Origin: UBA6382 sp963600315
GTDB taxonomy: Bacteria > Bacteroidota > Bacteroidia > Bacteroidales > Bacteroidaceae
Reading direction: 5' to 3'
Assembly (NCBI GenBank): GCA_963600315.1
Contig: CAVCAW010000015.1
Span: 1 to 19,117 of the forward strand
Length of the DNA: 19,117 bases
Shown here: positions 1-7,156 of the stretch, in pieces
How the letters are laid out: every line of letters starts with the position of its first letter
Numbering within the stretch: the stretch's first letter is position 1
Position numbers and translations under genes: made by a program
Notes under the pieces: model-generated
Seen by the model: only the letters and a program-made list of their open reading frames with translations
What the model was told of the DNA's origin: nothing
Databases searched by the model: none

Positions 1-1416
1 ACAGAGCAAACGCTCACCAAGAAAGTTTGGAACCTTGCCACCACACTGGCAGGAGTCGGAGTGGGCTTCACCGACTACATCACCCAGCTCACCTATCTCC
101 TCTTCCTCAAGATGGACGACGAAAACACCAGGCTCTACGACGAGGAATCCGCCATTCCCGACGGCTTCAGGTGGTCAGACCTCACCGCCCTTGACGGCTT
201 CGACCTCGTCAAGCAGTATGAAGATACCCTACGCACCCTCAGCCAGCAAAACAATCTCATAGGAACAATCTATACCAAGGCGCAGAACAAGATTGACAAG
301 CCCGTCTATCTCAAGAAAGTCATCACCATGATTGACGAGGAGCAGTGGCTCATCATGGACGGCGACGTCAAGGGTGCCATCTATGAGAGCATACTGGAGA
401 AGAACGGACAAGACAAGAAGAGTGGTGCCGGACAGTATTTCACGCCCCGTCCGCTGATAAAGGCCATGGTGGACTGCCTGCAGCCCCAGATTGGCGAAAC
501 GGTGTGTGACCCCGCCTGCGGCACGGGCGGCTTTCTGCTCGCTGCCTACGACTACATGAAGGTGCAGAGCGTGGACCGCGACAAGCTGATGTTTCTCAAC
601 AACGAGGCCCTGCATGGCAACGACATCACCCCGCTGGTGGTCACTCTCGCTGCCATGAATCTCTACCTCCATGGCATAGGCACTGGCCGCAGCCCCATCG
701 TCTGCGAAGACTCTCTTGAGAAGGAGCCCGAGACACTGGTCGACGTCATCCTTGCCAATCCTCCCTTCGGGACCAGACCCGCAGGTTCAGTAGAGATAAA
801 TCGCCCCGACTTTTATGTGGAGACCAAGAACAACCAGCTCAACTTCCTGCAGCACATGATGCTGATGCTCAAGCCCAGCGGCCGCGCAGCAGTAGTGCTC
901 CCCGACAATGTGCTCTTTGAGGGCAATGCCGGAGAAACCATTCGCAAGAAGCTCCTTGCCGACTTCAACCTCCACACCATTCTCCGTCTTCCTACAGGCA
1001 TCTTCTATGCACAGGGCGTAAAGGCAAATGTCTTGTTCTTTACCAAAGGACAACCTACAAAAGAGATATGGTTCTACGACTACCGCACAGGAGTGAAGCA
1101 CACACTGGCAACCAACAAACTGGAACGCCATCATCTCGACGACTTCGTAAGCTGCTATCATGCCGAAAATATCAACGACCGCAAGGAAACCTACGATGCA
1201 GAGAAGAATCCCCAGGGACGCTGGCGCAAGTACAGCGTTGACGAAATCACAGTGCGCGACAAGACGTCGCTCGACATCACCTGGATAAAGCAGGGCAATG
1301 ACACAGAAGACTTGCCGCTCAGCCAACTCATGGCCAACATCAAGGAGCAGAGCCAGAGCATCAGTGAGGCAGTTGGCGAATTGGAAAAACTGCTGGGAAG
1401 CATAAATGAAGAGTAA
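1..1416 (+). CDS. hsdM: Type I restriction-modification DNA methyltransferase subunit HsdM (5' partial)
   Basis: N6-adenine methyltransferase subunit of a type I restriction-modification complex; it acts with HsdS to methylate the target and with HsdR to restrict. The frame is open from base 1 (visible start TEQTLTKKVW), so the GTG at 61 is not the real start; probably only a few N-terminal residues are missing. Visible length is 471 residues. The SAM-binding motif DPACGTGGF is at visible residues 170-178 and the catalytic motif NPPF at 253-256, in the order expected for gamma-class N6-adenine methylases. The N-terminal helical segment (ITQLTYLLFLKMDDE) is typical of HsdM. The 3' end overlaps the next gene by 11 bases, which suggests translational coupling. 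HsdR is not in the window. Family assignment is secure; target specificity cannot be read from this subunit. Confidence 0.95.
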   Translation, partial: TEQTLTKKVWNLATTLAGVGVGFTDYITQLTYLLFLKMDDENTRLYDEESAIPDGFRWSDLTALDGFDLVKQYEDTLRTLSQQNNLIGTIYTKAQNKIDKPVYLKKVITMIDEEQWLIMDGDVKGAIYESILEKNGQDKKSGAGQYFTPRPLIKAMVDCLQPQIGETVCDPACGTGGFLLAAYDYMKVQSVDRDKLMFLNNEALHGNDITPLVVTLAAMNLYLHGIGTGRSPIVCEDSLEKEPETLVDVILANPPFGTRPAGSVEINRPDFYVETKNNQLNFLQHMMLMLKPSGRAAVVLPDNVLFEGNAGETIRKKLLADFNLHTILRLPTGIFYAQGVKANVLFFTKGQPTKEIWFYDYRTGVKHTLATNKLERHHLDDFVSCYHAENINDRKETYDAEKNPQGRWRKYSVDEITVRDKTSLDITWIKQGNDTEDLPLSQLMANIKEQSQSISEAVGELEKLLGSINEE

Positions 1417-2503
1417 GGGTATGGAAAAAAGTGTAAAAAGCGAGGATGCTCTCTTTGACCGTGTGTCAAGACTCATTGACGAAGCAAGAAATCACGTCAG
1501 AACTGCAGTCAACACAGCCATGGTATATACCTACTATAGTGTGGGACAGTATATCGTGGAAGATGAGCAACAAGGCGAGAAGCGTGCCGGCTATGGCAAG
1601 GCGATGTTGAAAGACTTGTCAAAACGGCTGACCAACAAATATGGAAAAGGATGGACGGAAGACACCCTTAAGAGATGTCGTTTTTTCTATAAAACGTATA
1701 GTTCAAACGCGATTGGGGCAACAGTGTTGCCCCAATCAAACGAGGCTAGCAACGTGGACCCAAATTCTGCTACAGTGTTGCGGGAATTCGCCCTCTCCTG
1801 GTCGCATTATCTCGTCCTTATGCGTATTGAAGACCCCGACGAACGCAGTTTCTACGAGATAGAGTGCCGCAACCAGAACTGGAGTGTGCGCCAGTTGCAG
1901 CGCCAGTACAACTCAAGTCTTTACGAACGCTTGGCTCTCAGTCGAGATAAGGACGAAGTGGTGCGACTGGCAAAAGAAGACCAAACCATAGAGAAACCAA
2001 CTGACTTGCTTAAAAGTCCTCTCACGCTCGAGTTCTTGGGGTTGAAGCCCGATATAGCCTATTCGGAATCAAAACTCGAAGGGGCCATCATCAGCCGAAT
2101 ACAGACCTTTCTGCTTGAAATGGGGAAAGGATTCCTTTTTGAGGCCCGGCAGAAACGATTCACTTTCGACGAAGACAACTTCTATGTCGACCTAGTGCTC
2201 TACAACCGCCTGCTGCAGTGCTATGTGCTCGTCGACCTCAAGATAGACAAACTCACCCACCAAGACCTCGGACAAATGCAGATGTATGTCAACTATTTCG
2301 ACCGCTATGTCCGCCAGCCCTTCGAAAAACCCACCGTCGGCATTCTGCTCTGCAAGGAGAAGAACGATGCGCTCGTGAAACTCACGTTGCCGAAAGATGC
2401 CAACGTCTATGCCTCTGCCTATCAACTATACCTGCCCGACAAAGCTCTGCTGCAAGCCAAGATGAAGGAATGGATTGATGAGTTTGAACATTATGAATTA
2501 TAA
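1406..2503 (+). CDS. YhcG/DUF1016-family PDDEXK nuclease embedded in the RM operon
   Basis: 365-residue protein of the YhcG (DUF1016) family: an N-terminal helical DUF1016_N domain (about residues 14-155, with YGKAMLKDLS and a following FY) and a C-terminal PDDEXK nuclease fold. The nuclease core is visible as NFYVDLVLYN with D262, then VLVDLK with D277 and K279, followed by HQDLGQMQMYVNYFDR. This fits the D...(D/E)xK metal site. Start ATG 1406 is supported by GGGAAG five bases upstream; an in-frame ATG at 1421 is the alternative. It overlaps hsdM and precedes hsdS, a position where this family recurs in Bacteroidetes type I RM loci, but its job there is unclear: accessory defence nuclease or unrelated passenger. 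The linker between the domains carries a 27-base perfect palindrome and a repeated ATVL motif. Family call is confident; substrate is unknown. Confidence 0.88.
   Translation: MKSKGMEKSVKSEDALFDRVSRLIDEARNHVRTAVNTAMVYTYYSVGQYIVEDEQQGEKRAGYGKAMLKDLSKRLTNKYGKGWTEDTLKRCRFFYKTYSSNAIGATVLPQSNEASNVDPNSATVLREFALSWSHYLVLMRIEDPDERSFYEIECRNQNWSVRQLQRQYNSSLYERLALSRDKDEVVRLAKEDQTIEKPTDLLKSPLTLEFLGLKPDIAYSESKLEGAIISRIQTFLLEMGKGFLFEARQKRFTFDEDNFYVDLVLYNRLLQCYVLVDLKIDKLTHQDLGQMQMYVNYFDRYVRQPFEKPTVGILLCKEKNDALVKLTLPKDANVYASAYQLYLPDKALLQAKMKEWIDEFEHYEL
1711..1737. repeat. 27-bp perfect palindrome inside the DUF1016 nuclease gene
   Basis: Two 13-base arms (GATTGGGGCAACA and its exact reverse complement) flank one central base at 1724. 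The heptamer TCAAACG occurs on both sides, at 1703-1709 and 1736-1742, giving a 33-base (11-codon) period that stays in frame. The decamer ACAGTGTTGC at 1721-1730 recurs at 1772-1781, so the linker encodes ATVL twice. Whether the hairpin has a role in DNA or RNA is not known. Confidence 0.9.
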
Positions 2504-2607
2504 TTGTGCAGACAATAGCCACACATTTTGTCCTGCCTGTGGCTGGATAAAACATCTAAGCTAAAAGTTGTACCACCTTGGTCAAAGAACTTGTCAGTTA
2601 GAAGCAA
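2504..2607. other. Gap between nuclease gene and hsdS with a weak hairpin
   Basis: The 104-base spacer holds a 7-bp inverted repeat, AGCCACA at 2517-2523 and TGTGGCT at 2538-2544, with a 14-base loop and no T-run after it. I see no convincing TAnnTTTG promoter element, so hsdS may be read through from upstream. Function uncertain. Confidence 0.4.
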
Positions 2608-4083
2608 ATGGACACTAAAGCATTAAGGCAAAAGATACTCGACCTTGCCATTCACGGCAAACTCGTGCCACAAAATTCAAGCGATGAACCAGCATCGGTG
2701 CTGCTCCAGCGCATCCGTGAGGAAAAGGAACGACTCATCAAAGAGGGGAAAATAAAGAAGGGAAAGAAGACAAAAGGTACTTCTGATACGGCCCAGTATG
2801 GGAAGGTGCCGTTTAAAGTGCCGAGTTCGTGGGAGTGGACGACACTAGGCGAGATTGGAACTTGGCAAGCCGGTGCAACTCCAAGTCGTTTACAAAAAGA
2901 TTATTACGGAGGCAATATACCTTGGCTAAAAACTGGCGATTTAATAGATGGTATAATAACATGCATCCCCGAAAATATTACAGAGAAAGCTGTACAAGAA
3001 ACATCTGTAAAGTTAAATCCAACAGGAAGTGTATTAATAGCAATGTATGGTGCAACTATCGGCAAGATAGGTATTCTCGCATTTCCGGCTACAACTAATC
3101 AAGCTTGTTGTGCATGCGTAGACTATAAAGTCGAACAGATGTATTTGTTCTATTTCCTTCTTGCCAATCGTAACAATTTTATAGCTATGGGAGGTGGTGG
3201 TGCACAACCAAATATCTCTAAAGATAAAATAATAAACGCTCTTATCCCCCTTCCCCCTCTTGGTGAGCAGAAACGAATTGTTGAAGAAATAAAACGTCAG
3301 TTCTCGCTTATAAATATCATTGAGAATGGAAAAGCAAATATCAAATCGGCAGTTCAGCAAGCCAAAAGCAAAATCCTCGACCTCGCCATTCACGGCAAAC
3401 TCGTGCCGCAAGACCCTAGCGATGAGCCTGCCGCAGAGCTACTTCGCCGCATCCGTGAGGAAAAGGAACAACTCATCAAAGAGGGGAAAATAAAGAAGGG
3501 AAAGAAGACAAAAGACACTTCTGATACGGCCCAGTATGGGAATCTGCCGTATGAAGTGCCGAATGGCTGGGAATGGACGACAGTTGGCGATGTGTCAAAA
3601 TCCATTTTATATGGAGTTAGTGAATCTGCAAAATCAGTTGGGGGATATAAGTTGTTGCGTATAACGGATATTCAAGATAATGATGTAAATTGGAATTCTG
3701 TACCTTATACGGATTATGACGTAAATAAAGCTGAAAACTATCTATTAAAAGATGGTGATATCTTATTTGCAAGAACAGGAGCAACTGTAGGCAAATCTTA
3801 TCTTGTCAAAGGTCTAATCGAAAAAACTATTTATGCTTCGTATTTAATACGAGTTCAAACCTATGATGTATTTATGCCTGAATATGTAAAATATTTCTTT
3901 GAATCAGGTTACTATTGGGAGCAAATACAAGTCGGGGCCGTTGGGGTTGGTCAGCCAAATGTAAATGGCACAATATTATCTAAACTTAATATCCCCCTTC
4001 CCCCTCTCGCCGAGCAGCACCGCATCGTAGCGAAGATAGAGCAACTCTTTGCTCAACTCGACAGCATAGAAGCCAAGTTGTAG
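2608..4083 (+). CDS. hsdS: Type I restriction-modification specificity subunit HsdS
   Basis: 491-residue DNA-recognition subunit that fixes the bipartite target of the type I complex. It shows two TRD modules: a conserved segment (residues 9-79), TRD1 (about 80-212), a central conserved helix region (213-325), TRD2 (326-461) and a closing conserved helix. Each TRD ends with the family signature IPLPPLxEQxRIV (residues about 213 and 462). The two conserved segments share near-identical protein (ILDLAIHGKLVPQ, then KEGKIKKGKKTK and DTAQYG) and DNA. The TRD coding stretches are visibly more AT-rich than the conserved parts and flanking genes, as expected if TRDs are exchanged horizontally. It follows the nuclease gene by 104 bases. 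No second hsdS or recombinase gene is seen nearby, so invertase-driven shuffling is not shown here. Confidence 0.95.
   Translation: MDTKALRQKILDLAIHGKLVPQNSSDEPASVLLQRIREEKERLIKEGKIKKGKKTKGTSDTAQYGKVPFKVPSSWEWTTLGEIGTWQAGATPSRLQKDYYGGNIPWLKTGDLIDGIITCIPENITEKAVQETSVKLNPTGSVLIAMYGATIGKIGILAFPATTNQACCACVDYKVEQMYLFYFLLANRNNFIAMGGGGAQPNISKDKIINALIPLPPLGEQKRIVEEIKRQFSLINIIENGKANIKSAVQQAKSKILDLAIHGKLVPQDPSDEPAAELLRRIREEKEQLIKEGKIKKGKKTKDTSDTAQYGNLPYEVPNGWEWTTVGDVSKSILYGVSESAKSVGGYKLLRITDIQDNDVNWNSVPYTDYDVNKAENYLLKDGDILFARTGATVGKSYLVKGLIEKTIYASYLIRVQTYDVFMPEYVKYFFESGYYWEQIQVGAVGVGQPNVNGTILSKLNIPLPPLAEQHRIVAKIEQLFAQLDSIEAKL
2632..2846 (+). repeat. HsdS direct repeat, copy 1
   Basis: This segment aligns with 3370-3584 at a constant offset of 738 bases (246 codons) without indels. 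The most similar core runs from CGCATCCGTGAGG through the AQYG codons. It encodes the conserved segment before TRD1 and gives homology for recombination between TRD half-modules. Confidence 0.85.
3370..3584 (+). repeat. HsdS direct repeat, copy 2
   Basis: Second copy of the conserved segment, lying just before TRD2 and in register with copy 1. Recombination between the copies would delete or exchange TRD1 while keeping the frame, because the offset is a multiple of three. Confidence 0.85.
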
Positions 4084-4088
4084 ACATT

Positions 4089-4117
4089 CCCCATGCCAGA
4101 GGCCGGTAAACATGGGG
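4089..4117 (+). terminator. Possible weak terminator after hsdS
   Basis: CCCCATG (4089-4095) and CATGGGG (4111-4117) form a 7-bp stem with a 15-base loop just after the hsdS stop. There is no T-run, so it is at best a weak or factor-dependent terminator. Confidence 0.3.
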
Positions 4118-4203
4118 CTTGGGTGTGCTCTGTTGGGGGGCGGACGGCGGGGTAGGGGTGCAAAAAAACGGGGGAATGGAGTGCGATTGTCGGATAAGGG
4201 TAG

Positions 4204-4211
4204 TAACTTTG
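4204..4211 (+). promoter_or_regulatory. Bacteroidetes -7 element for the queuosine-precursor transporter gene
   Basis: TAACTTTG fits the TAnnTTTG -7 element. The only nearby TTG (4187-4189) is 14 bases upstream of it, closer than usual, so the -33 part is weak. Transcription from here would give a leader of about 80 bases containing the pseudoknot at 4262-4292. The same GTAACTTTGCAG stretch recurs upstream of rpsA. Confidence 0.5.
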
Positions 4212-4261
4212 CAGTCGCTTTGGCATGGGTCAACCTGTTGCCGCCATGTCGTAGTCGCAAC

Positions 4262-4292
4262 CGAGTGCTTGACTAACCTCGTAAAAAACAAG
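4262..4292 (+). ncRNA. Candidate class I preQ1 riboswitch (H-type pseudoknot)
   Basis: P1 is CGAG (4262-4265) paired with CTCG (4278-4281). The loop CTTG (4268-4271) is exactly complementary to CAAG (4289-4292) after an A-rich tail, giving a second helix and an H-type pseudoknot. The loop ends in TAAC just before the P1 3' strand; C4277 would be the ligand-pairing C. Class I preQ1 aptamers have this layout: short P1, loop with a conserved C, A-rich tail closing P2. The P2 3' strand lies only four bases before the ATG at 4297, so ligand binding could block ribosome entry. The downstream gene is a queuosine-precursor transporter, a known target class of preQ1 riboswitches. The assignment is by eye and P1 is only four pairs. 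Confidence 0.7.
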
Positions 4293-4296
4293 AAAG

Positions 4297-4928
4297 ATGG
4301 AAAAGAAACCGACTCAAGTGAGTGTGCTGTTCATGTTTTTCTGCATACTCTTCTGTGTTTGCCTGATAGCGGCAAACGTGTTCGAAACAAAACAAATAGC
4401 TTTTGGCCCCTTCTCGTTGACGGGCGGACTGGTGGTCTTTCCAGTCAGTTATATCATCAACGATGTGGTGTGTGAGGTATGGGGCTACCGCAAGGCTCGC
4501 TTGCTGATATGGTTGGGGTTTGCCATGAACTTCTTCTTCGTGGCAGTGGGTGCCTTGTGTGATGCCATGCCGGCGGCTCCTTATTGGACCTGCGATGAGG
4601 GCTTTCATGCCATTTTCGGTCTTGCACCGCGCATAGCGGCAGCATCGTTTGTGGCCTTCCTGGCGGGTTCGTTTGCCAACGCCTATGTGATGAGCGTGAT
4701 GAAATTGCACGATGGTGGTAGGCGCTTTTCTGCCCGTGCCATCATCAGCACGGTAGTGGGGGAGAGCTGTGATAGCGTTATCTTCTTTCCGTTGGCGTTT
4801 GCCGGGGTCATACCTGCGGCAGAGTTGCCTTGGCTGATGCTTTGGCAGGTTATCCTGAAGACGGCTTACGAGATTGTGGTATTGCCTATCACCATCCGTG
4901 TAGTAAAAGCCATCAAAAAGCATGAGGG
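4297..4928 (+). CDS. yhhQ: Queuosine precursor transporter, YhhQ/Vut_1 family (3' end lost in assembly gap)
   Basis: Inner-membrane protein of the YhhQ (Vut_1) family, which imports queuosine precursors such as preQ1, preQ0 or queuine for tRNA modification. About six hydrophobic segments are visible (roughly residues 9-28, 41-62, 69-91, 113-135, 147-170, 180-202). Family features include VSYIINDVVCEVWGYRKAR and KTAYEIVVLPITIRVVK. The start at ATG 4297 is set by the leader pseudoknot just upstream. The coding sequence runs into ten Ns; the TAG at 4942-4944 reached by reading through them is not the real stop. The usual C-terminal tail of the family is found after the gap in another frame (4940-5035). 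Family is confident; which precursor is carried is not determined. Confidence 0.9.
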
Positions 4929-4938
4929 NNNNNNNNNN
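4929..4938. other. Assembly gap (10 Ns)
   Basis: Ten unknown bases, probably a fixed-length scaffold placeholder. The protein segment IRVVKA-x-K-x-HEG occurs on both sides with diverged codons, so the two contig ends seem to overlap in gene position rather than to be separated by missing sequence. Confidence 0.95.
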
Positions 4939-4939
4939 G

Positions 4940-5035
4940 ATTAGAGTGGTGAAAGCCACCAAGACGCACGAGGGCGAAGATGCCTATGACAAGGGCATCT
5001 CCTACAACATATTTAAGATTTCAAGCCTAAAATGA
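4940..5035 (+). CDS. C-terminal fragment of a YhhQ-type transporter after the gap
   Basis: Open frame of 31 codons plus TGA. It starts IRVVKATKTHEG, nearly repeating the protein before the gap, and goes on through EDAYDKGISYNIFKISSLK, which resembles the normal C-terminal tail of Bacteroidales YhhQ proteins. Relative to the upstream gene it sits one base out of frame, because the gap length is arbitrary. Over 35 comparable bases I count nine differences, mostly at third codon positions, so this fragment likely comes from a related but not identical copy of the gene. Confidence 0.7.
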   Translation: MRVVKATKTHEGEDAYDKGISYNIFKISSLK

Positions 5036-5081
5036 GAGCAAAAATCCTGAAACAGAGCAGAAAAAGCACTGCGAAACACCA

Positions 5082-5109
5082 TTGGTGTGAGAATAATTGC
5101 GTAACTTTG
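5082..5109 (+). promoter_or_regulatory. Likely rpsA promoter
   Basis: TAACTTTG (5102-5109) matches the -7 element, with TTG at 5082-5084, 17 bases upstream, as a possible -33 element. The -33 part lies inside a 13-base quasi-palindrome (ACACCA-T-TGGTGT, 5076-5088), a possible operator. The predicted leader of about 55-60 bases is AT-rich with no Shine-Dalgarno sequence before ATG 5173. Confidence 0.6.
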
Positions 5110-5172
5110 CAGCCGATTTTTGCACAAAAAACAACATAAAGTCTAATTTATCAATCTAACTAACATTTTTTA

Positions 5173-6957
5173 ATGAACAACTTAAAAGACGTAATGCCAC
5201 TGGACGGCTTCGACTGGGAAGCATACTCAGACGGAGCGGTAGTGACAGAGGCTGCCAAGAAAGAGACTGAAGAAGCCTACGGCAAGACCCTCAGCCAGGT
5301 CAGCAACCACGAGGTGGTTGAAGGAACCGTAATCTCTATCAACAAGCGCGAGGTGCTCGTTGACATAGGCTACAAATCTGACGGTGTAATTTCCGCCAAC
5401 GAATTCCGCTACAATCCTGACCTCAAGGTTGGTGACAAAGTAGAGGTTTACATCGAAAAAGAAGAAGACAAAAAGGGCCAGCTTGTACTTTCTCACAAGA
5501 AGGCTCGTGCAAAACAAGGTTGGGATCGTGTTAATCAGGCACTCGAGACCAAGGAAATCGTTAAGGGCTTTGTCAAGGCTCGCACTAAGGGCGGTATGAT
5601 CGTCGACGTATTCGGCATCGAGGCATTCCTCCCTGGCAGCCAGATCGACGTGAGACCTATCCGCGACTACGATGTGTTCGTAGAGAAGACAATGGAATTC
5701 CTCGTTATCAAGATCAACCAGGAATACAAGAACGTTGTGGTTAGCCACAAGGCTCTCGTTGAGGCTGAACTCGAGGCTCAGAAGAAGGAAATCATCTCTA
5801 AGCTCGAGAAGGGCCAGGTACTCGAGGGTACTGTCAAGAACATCACCACCTATGGTGTGTTTGTTGACCTCGGCGGTGTTGACGGACTCATCCACATCAC
5901 TGACCTCTCTTGGGGCCGCGTAAACGATCCTAAGGATATCGTTGAGCTCGACCAGAAGATTAACGTTGTTATCCTCGACTTCGATCAGGAGAAGCAAAGA
6001 ATCGCTCTCGGCTTGAAGCAGCTCACTCCTCACCCATGGGATGCTCTTGATCCTAACCTCAAGGTTGGCGACAAGATTACTGGTAAGGTAGTGGTTATGA
6101 CCGACTACGGAGCATTCGTTGAGGTTGCTCCGAGCGTAGAGGGCCTTATCCACGTGAGCGAAATGAGCTGGAGTCTCCATCTTCGTTCTGCACAGGACTT
6201 CATGAAGGTGGGCGACGAGGTAGAGGCAGTAATCCTCACCCTCGACCGCACAGAGCGCAAGATGTCGCTCGGCATCAAGCAACTCAAGCCGGATCCATGG
6301 CAGAATATCGAGGAGAACTACCCTGTAGGTAGCAAGCACGTTGCCAAAGTTCGCAACTTTACCAACTTCGGTGTGTTTGTAGAGCTCGAAGAAGGTGTTG
6401 ACGGACTCATCCATATCTCTGACCTCTCTTGGACCAAGAAGGTTAAACACCCATCTGAGGTTACTCAGATTGGCGCCGACATCGAGGTTGTCGTTCTCGA
6501 AATCGACAAGGAAGGTCGCCGTCTCAGCCTTGGTCACAAGCAGACCGAAGAGAATCCTTGGGATGTGTTTGAAACAATATTTACTGTAGGTTCTATCCAC
6601 GAGGGTACCATCATCGAGGAGCACGACAACGGCGACGTTATCCAGCTCGAATATGGCATCGACGGCTTCGCTACTCCTAAGCACCTCGTTAAGGAAGACA
6701 AGACCAAGGCACAGCTCAACGAGAAGCTGCAGTTCAAGGTGCTTGAGTTCAACAAGGTGACTCGCAGAATTATCCTCTCGCACAGCCGTGTGTTTGAAGA
6801 TGAGCAGCGTTCTGAGCAGCGCAAGACTTCAGCTCCGCGCAAGACTAACAATGACGCTCCTGAAATCCAGAATCAGACAGCTGCCACTTCGCTTGCCGAC
6901 AACGATGCTCTTGCAGAACTCAAGGCAAAGCTCGCTGAACAGAGCAGCGCAGAGTAA
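5173..6957 (+). CDS. rpsA: 30S ribosomal protein S1
   Basis: 594-residue S1, the large RNA-binding protein of the 30S subunit that helps capture mRNA leaders; in Bacteroidetes, which make little use of Shine-Dalgarno pairing, it is thought to matter greatly for initiation. Six S1 (OB-fold) domains are visible, at about residues 48-113, 130-196, 213-281, 298-368, 385-453 and 470-535, followed by a charged, low-complexity tail. Domains 3 and 5 share GVDGLIHIxDLSW, also at DNA level (5881 and 6400 regions, 519 bases apart). Length is normal for the phylum. It has its own promoter and a strong terminator, so it is probably monocistronic. The start is preceded by CATTTTTTA rather than an SD. Confidence 0.96.
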   Translation: MNNLKDVMPLDGFDWEAYSDGAVVTEAAKKETEEAYGKTLSQVSNHEVVEGTVISINKREVLVDIGYKSDGVISANEFRYNPDLKVGDKVEVYIEKEEDKKGQLVLSHKKARAKQGWDRVNQALETKEIVKGFVKARTKGGMIVDVFGIEAFLPGSQIDVRPIRDYDVFVEKTMEFLVIKINQEYKNVVVSHKALVEAELEAQKKEIISKLEKGQVLEGTVKNITTYGVFVDLGGVDGLIHITDLSWGRVNDPKDIVELDQKINVVILDFDQEKQRIALGLKQLTPHPWDALDPNLKVGDKITGKVVVMTDYGAFVEVAPSVEGLIHVSEMSWSLHLRSAQDFMKVGDEVEAVILTLDRTERKMSLGIKQLKPDPWQNIEENYPVGSKHVAKVRNFTNFGVFVELEEGVDGLIHISDLSWTKKVKHPSEVTQIGADIEVVVLEIDKEGRRLSLGHKQTEENPWDVFETIFTVGSIHEGTIIEEHDNGDVIQLEYGIDGFATPKHLVKEDKTKAQLNEKLQFKVLEFNKVTRRIILSHSRVFEDEQRSEQRKTSAPRKTNNDAPEIQNQTAATSLADNDALAELKAKLAEQSSAE

Positions 6958-7014
6958 CATCCAGACCATTGCGTAAGCATGGCTGAAATGCAGATAAAGC
7001 ATTAAGCTATACAT

Positions 7015-7073
7015 GGTGGGGAGGAATCGCCCTTTGACACAGATACAGGGCGTGTTCCTCCCCACCTTTTTTT
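7015..7073 (+). terminator. Strong intrinsic terminator of rpsA
   Basis: A 12-bp perfect outer stem (GGTGGGGAGGAA at 7015-7026, TTCCTCCCCACC at 7055-7066) encloses a 6-bp inner stem (CGCCCT 7028-7033, AGGGCG 7047-7052) and is followed by seven Ts (7067-7073). This is a clear rho-independent terminator. Confidence 0.92.
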
Positions 7074-7093
7074 GTTTGTGGAGAATCTGCAAC

Positions 7094-7135
7094 ATCTGTC
7101 GCCGAGGTGTTCGCCTGAAAGGCACGACGGCAGAT
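7094..7135 (+). other. Hairpin in the rnz leader
   Basis: ATCTGTCG (7094-7101) pairs with CGGCAGAT (7128-7135) with one G-U pair, 22 bases before the rnz start. I see no TAnnTTTG element between the rpsA terminator and rnz, so promoter and role are unknown. Confidence 0.35.
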
Positions 7136-7156
7136 ATCACTCCCCCTAAAAGATAA

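Noticed and set aside
61..63. GTG as the start of hsdM
   Set aside because: The frame is open to base 1 and the upstream residues TEQTLTKKVWNLATTL match the expected HsdM N-terminus.
2850..3990. AT-rich blocks in hsdS as mobile element insertions
   Set aside because: They coincide with the two TRDs and keep the frame; AT-rich TRDs are normal for exchanged specificity domains.
4119..4475. 118-codon open frame overlapping the riboswitch and yhhQ start
   Set aside because: It is out of frame with the transporter and crosses the leader pseudoknot; no family features.
5227..6783. Long minus-strand open frame opposite rpsA
   Set aside because: It is the mirror of a highly expressed, clearly conserved S1 gene; composition is driven by rpsA codon use and no domain is recognisable.
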